From NCBI RefSeq assembly GCF_003208175.1, contig NZ_QKMR01000005.1:150298-214297 (forward strand): a stretch of DNA of 64,000 bases. Reading direction: 5' to 3'. The notes below the pieces were generated by a model. It saw only the letters and a program-made list of their open reading frames with translations, was not told where the DNA came from and ran no database searches. Both the position numbers and the translations under genes were made by a program. The stretch's first letter is position 1. Each line of letters starts with the position of its first letter. The DNA comes from Ruminiclostridium sufflavum DSM 19573. GTDB taxonomy: Bacteria; Bacillota; Clostridia; Acetivibrionales; DSM-1351. Shown in pieces: positions 1 to 8,405 of this stretch.

Positions 1-792
1 AGCAAGGAGTTTTTTTTCGGAGATAAGTATCAGACAAACGGAGATAAAAGAAATATTTTTGATAAGCTTTTTTTAAATACAAGATGGTATTTTGTATATA
101 CTTATATCAAGGTGGTTTTGCAGGCGAGGAGATTAGTTGGCAAGGGGAGCTTTGATATGGAGGAGTTTTCCGTATCCAGCTACAAGACTTTTCAGAATAT
201 TGAAAATTGCGGCGGCAGGTTGTTTATTGACGGTATGGACAATATAAGAAAAACAGAAGGGCCTGTCGTTTTTGTCAGCAACCATATGAGTACTCTTGAA
301 ACCTTTGTGTTTCCATGCATTATAGTACCCATTAAAAAGATAACCTTTGTTATCAAGGATAATCTTCTCTCTATTCCTGCGTTTGGCCCTATAATGAGCA
401 GTCTTGAGGCGATTATTGTTTCAAGGAAAAATTCCAGACAGGATTTGGTCAAGGTCATTAATCAGGGCAAGGAGACTATTTTAAAGGGGATTTCAGTTGT
501 GCTGTTTCCAGAAGGTACAAGACGTGCGGAATTTGAACCGGGAAAATTTAATTCAATGGGTATTAAGCTTGCAAAAGAAGCAGGAGTCCCCGTTATACCT
601 GTTGCCATAAAGACTGATTTCTGGGGTAATGGAAGGCTGATTAAGGATATTGGACCGGTGAGAAGAAAAGAACCTATATGTATTAGCTTTGGAGAGCCTG
701 TTTACATATCAGGCAATGGAAAAGCCGAGCATAAGCAGGTTGTGGATTTTATAAGCCAAAAAACTGATGAATTTAAAAAGATAAAGATATAA
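1..792 (+). CDS. plsC: PlsC-type lysophospholipid acyltransferase, 5' end outside the window
   Basis: Acyltransferase of the 1-acyl-glycerol-3-phosphate acyltransferase family, which transfers an acyl chain to a lysophospholipid at the inner face of the membrane. The frame is open from base 1, so the gene probably starts before the window. A GTG at 112 is the first internal start with weak support, but the residues before it (WYFVYTYIKVVLQARR) fit the membrane-proximal N terminus of the family, so I do not accept it. Seen: motif I as SNHMSTLE near base 280, FPEGTRR at about 504-524 and a VPVIPVAI block. Odd: motif I is His-X4-Glu where most members have His-X4-Asp. The exact acyl acceptor cannot be told from sequence. 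Confidence 0.85.
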   Translation, partial: SKEFFFGDKYQTNGDKRNIFDKLFLNTRWYFVYTYIKVVLQARRLVGKGSFDMEEFSVSSYKTFQNIENCGGRLFIDGMDNIRKTEGPVVFVSNHMSTLETFVFPCIIVPIKKITFVIKDNLLSIPAFGPIMSSLEAIIVSRKNSRQDLVKVINQGKETILKGISVVLFPEGTRRAEFEPGKFNSMGIKLAKEAGVPVIPVAIKTDFWGNGRLIKDIGPVRRKEPICISFGEPVYISGNGKAEHKQVVDFISQKTDEFKKIKI

Positions 793-1085
793 TATGTGAA
801 TAATTTATTATATAAAAACAGAAGAATATAACAGGGTATTCTGAAAAATTGAGCTGTCAGGCTTTGTACTCACAGAAGCAGTGTGCCGGAAAATTATAAA
901 TATAATTAGTTTTTTGAAAAGTCGCTCTGAATTTATATAAAAAAGCAGATAAAAATAGCAATTATTTATTTACGGGTATTGCAAAATTCTTCAGTTAGTT
1001 ATAAAATGTAAAGAGTTATTTAACAATTAATGTTGTGTGCTGCTGTTATATGTAGAAGCGGTATATACACATTATGTAAATATTT

Positions 1086-1160
1086 CGGGGTGTAGCCCAA
1101 CGGTAGGGTGCTTGCTTCGGGAGCAAGAGGTTGCTGGTTCAAATCCAGTCACTCCGACCA
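1086..1160 (+). tRNA. tRNA-Pro (anticodon CGG)
   Basis: Full cloverleaf: acceptor stem CGGGGTG pairs with CACTCCG, D arm GCCC/GGGT, anticodon stem CTTGC/GCAAG around loop TTCGGGA (anticodon CGG), T arm with GGTTCAAATCC, discriminator A and an encoded CCA. It stands alone and is followed within a few bases by a terminator-like hairpin. Confidence 0.95.
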
Positions 1161-1164
1161 CTAT

Positions 1165-1205
1165 TATAAGCGACTTTCACATTATGGGGGAGCGCTTATA
1201 TTTTT
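1165..1205 (+). terminator. Intrinsic terminator after tRNA-Pro
   Basis: TATAAGCG (1165-1172) pairs perfectly with CGCTTATA (1193-1200) and is followed by TTTTT. It sits 4 bases after the tRNA CCA end. Confidence 0.65.
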
Positions 1206-1268
1206 GCGGTATAATAATACTGCCATAAAGTATGTCACAATATTCACAAATCAGAAACGGAGATAAAA

Positions 1269-3122
1269 ATGAGCGTAAGGTTATCAGACGGGTTGCTTAA
1301 AAGTGTTGAAAAACCTTCAAGATATACAGGAAATGAGTGGAATAGCGTTATTAAGGATCCCCGAAACGTTAATATACGATTTGCGTTTTGCTTTCCGGAT
1401 ACTTATGAAATAGGCATGTCTCACCTCGGAATGAAAATTTTATATCATTTATTGAATGAAAGAGAGGACTGCTATTGTGAAAGAGTTTTTGCACCATGGA
1501 CAGATATGGAAGCGAAAATGCGTGAAAATGGCATACCTTTGTATTCGTTGGAAACTAAGGATGAAATAAAAAATTTTGATTTCGCCGGTTTTACACTGCA
1601 GTATGAAATGAGCTTTTCAAACATATTAAATATGCTTGATTTGGCTGGAATACCAATTACAGCCGATAACAGAAAGGACAACGACCCTTTCGTGTGCGCG
1701 GGGGGACCATGCGCATATAACCCGGAGCCTCTTGCCGATATAATTGATTTCTTTATGATGGGTGAGGGTGAAGAAATTATAAATGAAGTTATGGATGCTT
1801 ATGCGGGATGGAAGGGTACTGGAAGGTCCAGAACTGACTTTCTTGAAGATATTGCGGGTATCGAAGGTATTTATGTGCCTTCGTTTTATGAGTTTGAATA
1901 TAAGGAAAATGGCACTATTAAAAGCTTTAATCCGTTAAAGCCCCAGTATCCGGTGAAGATAAGAAAGCGCATTATTCACGATATGGATAAGGTTTTTTAC
2001 CCTGATAAAATAGTTGTTCCATATACTGACATTGTACATGACAGGATAATGCTGGAGGTTTTCAGAGGCTGTATAAGAGGCTGCAGATTTTGTCAGGCAG
2101 GATTTATATACAGGCCTGTAAGAGAAAAGAGCCATGAAAGATTGATGGAATTGGCTAAAAAGCTGGAGGAAAGCACAGGCTATGAGGAAATCTCACTTAC
2201 ATCGCTCAGCACCAGCGATTACAGCGAATTGGAAGAGCTGACAACAGAGCTTATAGATGAAATGGATGAGAGAAAGGTTGGTTTATCGCTTCCGTCCCTC
2301 AGACTGGATTCATTCTCAATGGATTTGATGGAAAAGGCTCAGAAGGTGAGAAAGAGCGGACTGACCTTTGCTCCTGAAGCAGGAACTCAGAGACTTAGGG
2401 ATGTAATTAATAAAGGTGTTACGGAGGAGGATTTGCTAAGTGCCGTTTCACTTGCATTTAATGGAGGCTGGCACGGTGTGAAGCTGTATTTTATGCTTGG
2501 CTTGCCGACAGAGACCTTTGAGGATGTGGAAGGGATTGCGGATCTGGCTTATAAGGTTGTGAATGCATATAAGAGGGTGCCGATGGAAAAGAAGGGCAAA
2601 GGCTTAAATGTGACTGTAAGTACGTCCACATTTGTTCCAAAGGCTTTTACTCCGTTTCAGTGGGAAGCTCAGGAAAGCCGGGAAGGTGTTTCTGAAAAGC
2701 AGAGGTTTTTAAAAGGCAGAATACGCTCAAAACAGGTAACATACAATTATCATGAAAATAAGCTGAGTTTTCTTGAAGCTGTATTTGCACGCGGAGACAG
2801 AAGAATATGCAAGGTTTTAATCAAGGCATGGGAACTGGGCTGCAGGTTTGACGGCTGGGGGGAATACTTCAAGTACGATATATGGATGCAGGCCTTTTCC
2901 GAATGCGGCGTTGACCCGTATTTTTATGCCGTGCGCAAAAGAGAATATGATGAAATTTTACCGTGGGATCATATAGATGTAGGAGTAACAAAGAAATTTT
3001 TAATAAATGAAAGTAAAAGGGCTCATGATGGAAAGATAACGCCAAACTGCAGAAAAAATTGCGGAGGATGCGGTGCCGCCGTATTCGAAAGCGGTATTTG
3101 TGGAGGTGACAGCCTTGGTTAA
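1269..3122 (+). CDS. B12-binding-like radical SAM protein (TIGR03960 family)
   Basis: 617-residue radical SAM protein of the TIGR03960 family. The reaction is not known. The N-terminal part (about 1-230) resembles the family's B12-binding-like region; the radical SAM core holds the [4Fe-4S] ligands Cys268, Cys272 and Cys275 in GCIRGCRFC. A Cys-rich C terminus (CRKNCGGCG near residue 600) may bind a second metal site. ATG start with GGAGA eight bases upstream. It overlaps the next gene (TIGR03936 family) by 8 bases, and these two with RNase G form a run commonly seen beside rplU in Clostridia; coupling to RNA or ribosome maturation is an inference from this context. Confidence 0.9.
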   Translation: MSVRLSDGLLKSVEKPSRYTGNEWNSVIKDPRNVNIRFAFCFPDTYEIGMSHLGMKILYHLLNEREDCYCERVFAPWTDMEAKMRENGIPLYSLETKDEIKNFDFAGFTLQYEMSFSNILNMLDLAGIPITADNRKDNDPFVCAGGPCAYNPEPLADIIDFFMMGEGEEIINEVMDAYAGWKGTGRSRTDFLEDIAGIEGIYVPSFYEFEYKENGTIKSFNPLKPQYPVKIRKRIIHDMDKVFYPDKIVVPYTDIVHDRIMLEVFRGCIRGCRFCQAGFIYRPVREKSHERLMELAKKLEESTGYEEISLTSLSTSDYSELEELTTELIDEMDERKVGLSLPSLRLDSFSMDLMEKAQKVRKSGLTFAPEAGTQRLRDVINKGVTEEDLLSAVSLAFNGGWHGVKLYFMLGLPTETFEDVEGIADLAYKVVNAYKRVPMEKKGKGLNVTVSTSTFVPKAFTPFQWEAQESREGVSEKQRFLKGRIRSKQVTYNYHENKLSFLEAVFARGDRRICKVLIKAWELGCRFDGWGEYFKYDIWMQAFSECGVDPYFYAVRKREYDEILPWDHIDVGVTKKFLINESKRAHDGKITPNCRKNCGGCGAAVFESGICGGDSLG

Positions 3123-3825
3123 TATTCGTGCTAAATTTAAACGTGGTGATGAGGTAAAGTTTATTTCACATCTTGACTTGATGAAGGTATTTGAACGTGC
3201 AATAAGAAGGGCAAAGCTTCCTATTGCATATTCACAGGGCTTCAATCCGCATCCGGGCATGGTTTTTGGGCTGCCGCTCAGTGTTGGGGTTACAAGTGAA
3301 GCTGAATATGGGGAATTTGAAATAACCGATGACAGTATTTCTGTGAATGAGTTTGCAGACAGACTTAATGCCCAGCTTCCTCAGGGACTGGGAATATTGT
3401 CCGTAAAAGCCAGAAGGTCAAAAGAAAATATAATGGCTACGATAGCCGCTTCTGAGTATTCCGTTGTTGTGGGAACCAAATCAGAATGCACCGAGAAAAA
3501 TATTAAATCAAGTATTCAGAAATATCTTGCCCAGAATGAGATAGTTGTCAAAAAAAGAACTAAAAGCGGCATGAAAGATACAAATATAAAGGATATGATT
3601 TACGACCTGAGCTTTGAACTGCAGCCCTGCGGCACATTTAATATAATTAAATTTAACATGTTAGTCAGTGCCGGAAGCAAAGCAAATTTGAAGCCGGATC
3701 TCTTGATTGCTTCTTTTTTTGATTATTTGAAGCTTGATTACGACATTGATAGAATTCATAGGACAAAGTTATTTGTCAAGGCTCAGGACCAACTTCTAGA
3801 TCCAATGGACGGGCTTGTTTTATAG
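3115..3825 (+). CDS. TIGR03936 / DUF2344 family protein
   Basis: 236-residue protein of the TIGR03936 (DUF2344) family, function unknown; it is often encoded with, or fused to, the TIGR03960 radical SAM protein. Conserved N terminus VKFISHLDLMKVFERA followed by SQGFNPHP and LPLSVGV is visible. I place the start at TTG 3115 because GGAGGTGAC lies 5-13 bases before it and the family normally begins close to this point; the longer frame from ATG 3073 lacks a ribosome binding site. It overlaps the upstream gene's stop (8 bases), suggesting translational coupling. Some family members resemble the enzyme half of a tRNA-modifying pair, but I cannot support a reaction here. Confidence 0.85.
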   Translation: MVNIRAKFKRGDEVKFISHLDLMKVFERAIRRAKLPIAYSQGFNPHPGMVFGLPLSVGVTSEAEYGEFEITDDSISVNEFADRLNAQLPQGLGILSVKARRSKENIMATIAASEYSVVVGTKSECTEKNIKSSIQKYLAQNEIVVKKRTKSGMKDTNIKDMIYDLSFELQPCGTFNIIKFNMLVSAGSKANLKPDLLIASFFDYLKLDYDIDRIHRTKLFVKAQDQLLDPMDGLVL

Positions 3826-3844
3826 TTACATTTGAGGTGATTGG

Positions 3845-5344
3845 ATGATTAATGAAATGATTGTGGATGTCAATGCGGCAGAAATAAGAGTTGGCATACT
3901 TGAGGACAAAGAGCTTGCTGAGATTCATATTGAGAGAACAAGTCATCAGGGGCTTGTGGGCAATATTTACAGAGGCAAAGTCAGCAGTGTTTTACCGGGT
4001 ATGCAGGCTGCATTTATTGACATTGGTTACGAAAAAAATGCTTTTTTATATGTGGGTGATGCAATTCCGCAAAAGGATTATTCTGATGATGAAACGGATG
4101 CTTACAGAGATTACGAGGAGTATAGCATTTCGGATATTCTGAAGGTGGGACAGGAGCTGACTGTTCAGGTAATAAAGGAGCCGATCGGAACTAAAGGGCC
4201 AAGAGTGTCAACACATATAACTCTTCCCGGAAGAAACCTTGTTTTGCTTCCAAATGCCGATTATGTGGGGATTTCCCGCAGAATAGAAAATGACGAGGAA
4301 AGGCAAAAGCTTAAAAAAATAGCGGAAAAGCTCAAGCCTGAAAATATGGGCTTGATTGTCCGCACTGTATCCGAGGGGAAGGATGAGGAAGATTTTGTTG
4401 AGGATGTGGCCTTCCTTACAAGGCTATGGGGGAAAATTAAGCAGCAGGAGAGCTGCGGGTCTGTTCCCCGTTGCCTTCATAAGGAGGTTAATCTGGTCTA
4501 TAGGTCGGTGAGAGACTTATTTACATGGGAAATAGCCAAATTTGTTATAAACGATGAAAAGGAATATTGCAAGGTACTTGAATTAGTGGAAATGATATCA
4601 CCTGCCTTAAAAAACAGAGTTGAATTATTTCAGAAGGATTATGAGATTTTTGATTATTATCAGATAGAGACAAAAATACAAAGAGCCCTGTCCAGAAAGG
4701 TCTGGCTGAAATGCGGGGGGTACCTGATTATTGATAAAACGGAAGCGCTTACTGTAATTGATGTGAATACAGGCAAGTTTGTAGGCAGCAATAATTTAGA
4801 GGATACAGTTCTGAAAACCAATATAGAAGCTACAAGAGAAATCGCAAAGCAGCTGCGTTTGAGAGATATTGGCGGAATAGTTATAATTGATTTTATTGAT
4901 ATGAATGACTGCGAACACCAGCAAATGGTGCTTGATTCGCTGAAGCAGTGCTTGAAGAGTGACAAAACAAAAGCCATAGTTCTGGGAATGACTCAGCTGG
5001 GGCTGGTGGAAATGACCAGAAAGAAGATAAGACAAGAGCTTTCTACAATTATGACCTGTGATTGCCCCCTCTGTGAAGGAATAGGAAAAGTGCATACTTC
5101 CGAAACAAATGCAATGGAGGTTTTGAAAAAAATAAAGGAATATCTGAGCACCTCCAAGGCAAGGGAGGTAGAGCTGGAAGTACATCCCTCTGTCATATCC
5201 ATTGTCGAGGATAATATTGATAAAATTAAAGAAGCGTATACCCCAAAAAAAGCGGAGATTAAAATCTTAATTTCTTCTGCCCATGATTTGAAATCAAATG
5301 GACTTAGAATCAAAATGATTGACATTGATTCCTTGCTATGCTAA
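3845..5344 (+). CDS. rng: Ribonuclease G/E family endoribonuclease
   Basis: 499-residue RNase E/G family enzyme that cuts single-stranded RNA in rRNA processing and mRNA decay. Order: S1 RNA-binding domain (about 35-125, with AAFIDIGYEKNAFLYV), RNase H-like and catalytic core with the Mg-binding aspartates Asp306 (VIDVNTG) and Asp349 (GIVIIDF), then the Zn-link Cys-Pro-Leu-Cys at 407-410. Length matches RNase G: there is no long disordered scaffold tail as in E. coli RNase E. ATG start after GAGGTGATTGG. It directly precedes the rplU leader and shares strand and spacing with the two genes before it. Confidence 0.95.
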   Translation: MINEMIVDVNAAEIRVGILEDKELAEIHIERTSHQGLVGNIYRGKVSSVLPGMQAAFIDIGYEKNAFLYVGDAIPQKDYSDDETDAYRDYEEYSISDILKVGQELTVQVIKEPIGTKGPRVSTHITLPGRNLVLLPNADYVGISRRIENDEERQKLKKIAEKLKPENMGLIVRTVSEGKDEEDFVEDVAFLTRLWGKIKQQESCGSVPRCLHKEVNLVYRSVRDLFTWEIAKFVINDEKEYCKVLELVEMISPALKNRVELFQKDYEIFDYYQIETKIQRALSRKVWLKCGGYLIIDKTEALTVIDVNTGKFVGSNNLEDTVLKTNIEATREIAKQLRLRDIGGIVIIDFIDMNDCEHQQMVLDSLKQCLKSDKTKAIVLGMTQLGLVEMTRKKIRQELSTIMTCDCPLCEGIGKVHTSETNAMEVLKKIKEYLSTSKAREVELEVHPSVISIVEDNIDKIKEAYTPKKAEIKILISSAHDLKSNGLRIKMIDIDSLLC

Positions 5345-5480
5345 AATATATCGGTAGCCGCTCGGCCAGGGCTTGTTAAATATAGCTTATAAAGTCTGAT
5401 AGGTATTTGATTTTTTGAGCTGTTGCCTGTGATGTGTAAATGTCATTTTGCCGGCGAGATTGTTAGTAGGAGGTGTATTC
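5345..5480 (+). promoter_or_regulatory. rplU 5' leader, possible L21 autoregulatory RNA
   Basis: 136 bases between rng and rplU contain several GC-rich short inverted segments in an AT-rich background. Firmicutes often carry an L21-binding leader here. I recognise the position rather than a confirmed fold, so the call is weak. The end holds the rplU ribosome binding site GTAGGAGGTG. Confidence 0.35.
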
Positions 5481-5792
5481 ATGTACGCAATTATAATGAC
5501 TGGCGGTAAACAGTATAAGGTTCAGGAAGGCGATGTTGTTTTCGTTGAAAAGCTTTTTGCTGAAGAGGGAGCAGCAGTTACTTTTGATAAAGTTCTTGCA
5601 GTATCCAAGGACGGAGCAGTTAACTTCGGAGCTCCGACATTAGAGTCTGTTTCTGTTAGCGCAAAGGTTCTTAATCATGGCAAGGGTGAGAAAATCACAG
5701 TTTTCCATTACAAACCCAAAAAGAACATAAAGAAGAAGCAAGGTCACAGACAGCCTTATACAAAGGTTCAGATTGAAAAGATTAATGTTTGA
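5481..5792 (+). CDS. rplU: 50S ribosomal protein L21
   Basis: 103-residue L21, a 23S rRNA-binding protein of the large subunit. The family start [18 protein letters not shown] and the C-terminal [17 protein letters not shown] block are clear. ATG 5481 is chosen because AGGAGGTG lies 8-12 bases upstream and homologues start here. First gene of the rplU-prp-rpmA cluster; its stop is followed within 15 bases by prp. Confidence 0.97.
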   Translation: MYAIIMTGGKQYKVQEGDVVFVEKLFAEEGAAVTFDKVLAVSKDGAVNFGAPTLESVSVSAKVLNHGKGEKITVFHYKPKKNIKKKQGHRQPYTKVQIEKINV

Positions 5793-5806
5793 GGAATAAC
5801 AAGGTA

Positions 5807-6142
5807 ATGATTAAAATTAATATAGGTAAGGATTTAGCAGGTAATATCAGAAAGTTTACTGTAAAAGGACACTCAGGGTATGCCGAGATAGGCAGTGATA
5901 TTGTATGCTCAGCCGTTTCAGCAGTTTCTTTTACCGCAATAGGGGCTATAAAGGAGCTTATAGGCTTGAAGAAGTTTTACAGGCAGCATAGATGGGGGAT
6001 TATTTCATGTAAATTAGACATGGACATACCGCCAGAATTGATACATGATGCCAATATTATTATGGCAACAGCGGAAATAGGGTTCAAACAGATAGAATAT
6101 GCTTATCCGGACTATGTGAAGGTAATGGATGAGGAGGTGTAG
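5807..6142 (+). CDS. prp: Ribosomal-processing cysteine protease Prp
   Basis: 111-residue cysteine protease of the Prp (YsxB) family. It removes the short N-terminal extension of ribosomal protein L27, which is required for a working ribosome in Firmicutes that carry it. The catalytic dyad is in place: His22 ([10 protein letters not shown]) and Cys34 ([10 protein letters not shown]). ATG 5807 gives the family length; an in-frame TTG at 5789 overlaps the rplU stop and is less likely. It lies between rplU and rpmA, 4 bases before the L27 start region, and its substrate L27 here does carry the cleavable extension. Confidence 0.92.
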   Translation: MIKINIGKDLAGNIRKFTVKGHSGYAEIGSDIVCSAVSAVSFTAIGAIKELIGLKKFYRQHRWGIISCKLDMDIPPELIHDANIIMATAEIGFKQIEYAYPDYVKVMDEEV

Positions 6143-6146
6143 TCTC

Positions 6147-6428
6147 ATGATAAAGGTTAATTTACAACTTTTTGCTCATAAAAAGGGTGTTGGTAGTTCC
6201 AGAAACGGTCGTGACAGTGCGGCGCAAAGACTTGGCGTAAAAAGAGCTGACGGTCAGTTTGTACTGGCAGGAAACATTCTTGTTCGTCAAAGAGGTACAA
6301 AAATTCATCCCGGTGATAATGTAGGTATTGGTAAGGATGATACCTTATTTGCATTAAAGGATGGAAAGGTTAAGTTCGCAAGACTTGGCAGAGACAAGAA
6401 GCAGGTTAAGATTGTAGCTGCTGACTAA
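6147..6428 (+). CDS. rpmA: 50S ribosomal protein L27 with Prp-cleaved N-terminal extension
   Basis: 93-residue L27, which reaches the peptidyl-transferase centre. The precursor begins [14 protein letters not shown]; Prp is expected to cut after Phe9, exposing AHKKG. ATG 6147 follows GAGGAGGTG. The last gene of the rplU-prp-rpmA cluster. Its stop codon (6426-6428) touches the left end of a MITE-like repeat, and a strong intrinsic terminator follows at 6575. Confidence 0.97.
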   Translation: MIKVNLQLFAHKKGVGSSRNGRDSAAQRLGVKRADGQFVLAGNILVRQRGTKIHPGDNVGIGKDDTLFALKDGKVKFARLGRDKKQVKIVAAD

Positions 6429-6545
6429 AGTCAATTACGGTTCAAGCCTTCGCGGCTAGGATATCGTTTTTTAAGGAGGCTTTAGCCTTAGGTCTAAACT
6501 GTCGACCGATAGCAGCTGTTCTTTTTGGCCGATAGTAATTGACTT
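6428..6545 (+). repeat. MITE-like repeat, complete 118-bp copy
   Basis: Clearest complete copy of the window's repeat family. Ends are inverted repeats: AAGTCAATTAC (6428-6438) and GTAATTGACTT (6535-6545). After the left end comes GGTTCAAGCCTTCGC; the middle holds the palindrome AGGCTTTAGCCT; the right part holds GGCCGATAG. It starts on the rpmA stop codon. No coding capacity. Confidence 0.85.
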
Positions 6546-6572
6546 AATATTATCGCATTAGTGGAATTATAA

Positions 6573-7979
<1,407 letters not shown>

Positions 7980-8007
7980 TTGAGTTAATCGCATATAGGA
8001 GGAAAAT

Positions 8008-8301
8008 ATGCTGACAGGAAAGCAGAGAAGCTACTTGAGAGCACTTGCAAATAACATTCAGCCGATATTTCAGATTGGTAAGGGCGGGATAAATGACAAC
8101 ATGCTTAAACAATTTTCCGATGCCTTAGAGGCCAGAGAATTAATAAAGGCAACAGTACTTAAAAATGCAGAGTGTGACGCTAAGCTTGTATGTGAGGAAA
8201 TTGCAGAGCTGACACAGTCACAAATTGTTCAGGTAATAGGAAGCAAGTTTGTTTTATACAGGCAATCCGAAAAGAACGCAGTTATAGAGCTGCCCAGATA
8301 G
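8008..8301 (+). CDS. yhbY: YhbY family RNA-binding protein
   Basis: 97-residue single CRM-domain protein that binds pre-50S ribosomes. The family opening MLTGKQRSYLRALA, the GKGGI loop and the end motif QVIGSKFVLYR are present. AGGAGG lies 8 bases before the ATG. It follows obgE by 28 bases, so both are probably co-transcribed in ribosome assembly. Confidence 0.93.
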   Translation: MLTGKQRSYLRALANNIQPIFQIGKGGINDNMLKQFSDALEARELIKATVLKNAECDAKLVCEEIAELTQSQIVQVIGSKFVLYRQSEKNAVIELPR

Positions 8302-8338
8302 TCTTATTGCGGTGCAGTGTACAAGCATATCCGATAAA

Positions 8339-8378
8339 GCGGGAGCACTATTGTTTATTATGAAATGCAGTGCCCCGC
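8339..8378. terminator. Hairpin between convergent yhbY and the ABC permease gene
   Basis: GCGGGAGCACT (8339-8349) pairs with AGTGCCCCGC (8369-8378) with one bulge. No strong T-run follows on either strand, so terminator function is only likely from the convergent position. Confidence 0.4.
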
Positions 8379-8405
8379 CATACCCGTATAAAATCAGAAA
8401 AATTA

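Noticed and set aside
1037..1228. 63-codon frame over tRNA-Pro
   Set aside because: It is the tRNA and its terminator read as protein; no ribosome binding site.
4660..5325. Minus-strand frames inside rng
   Set aside because: Overlap a complete RNase G with all catalytic motifs; no signals of their own.
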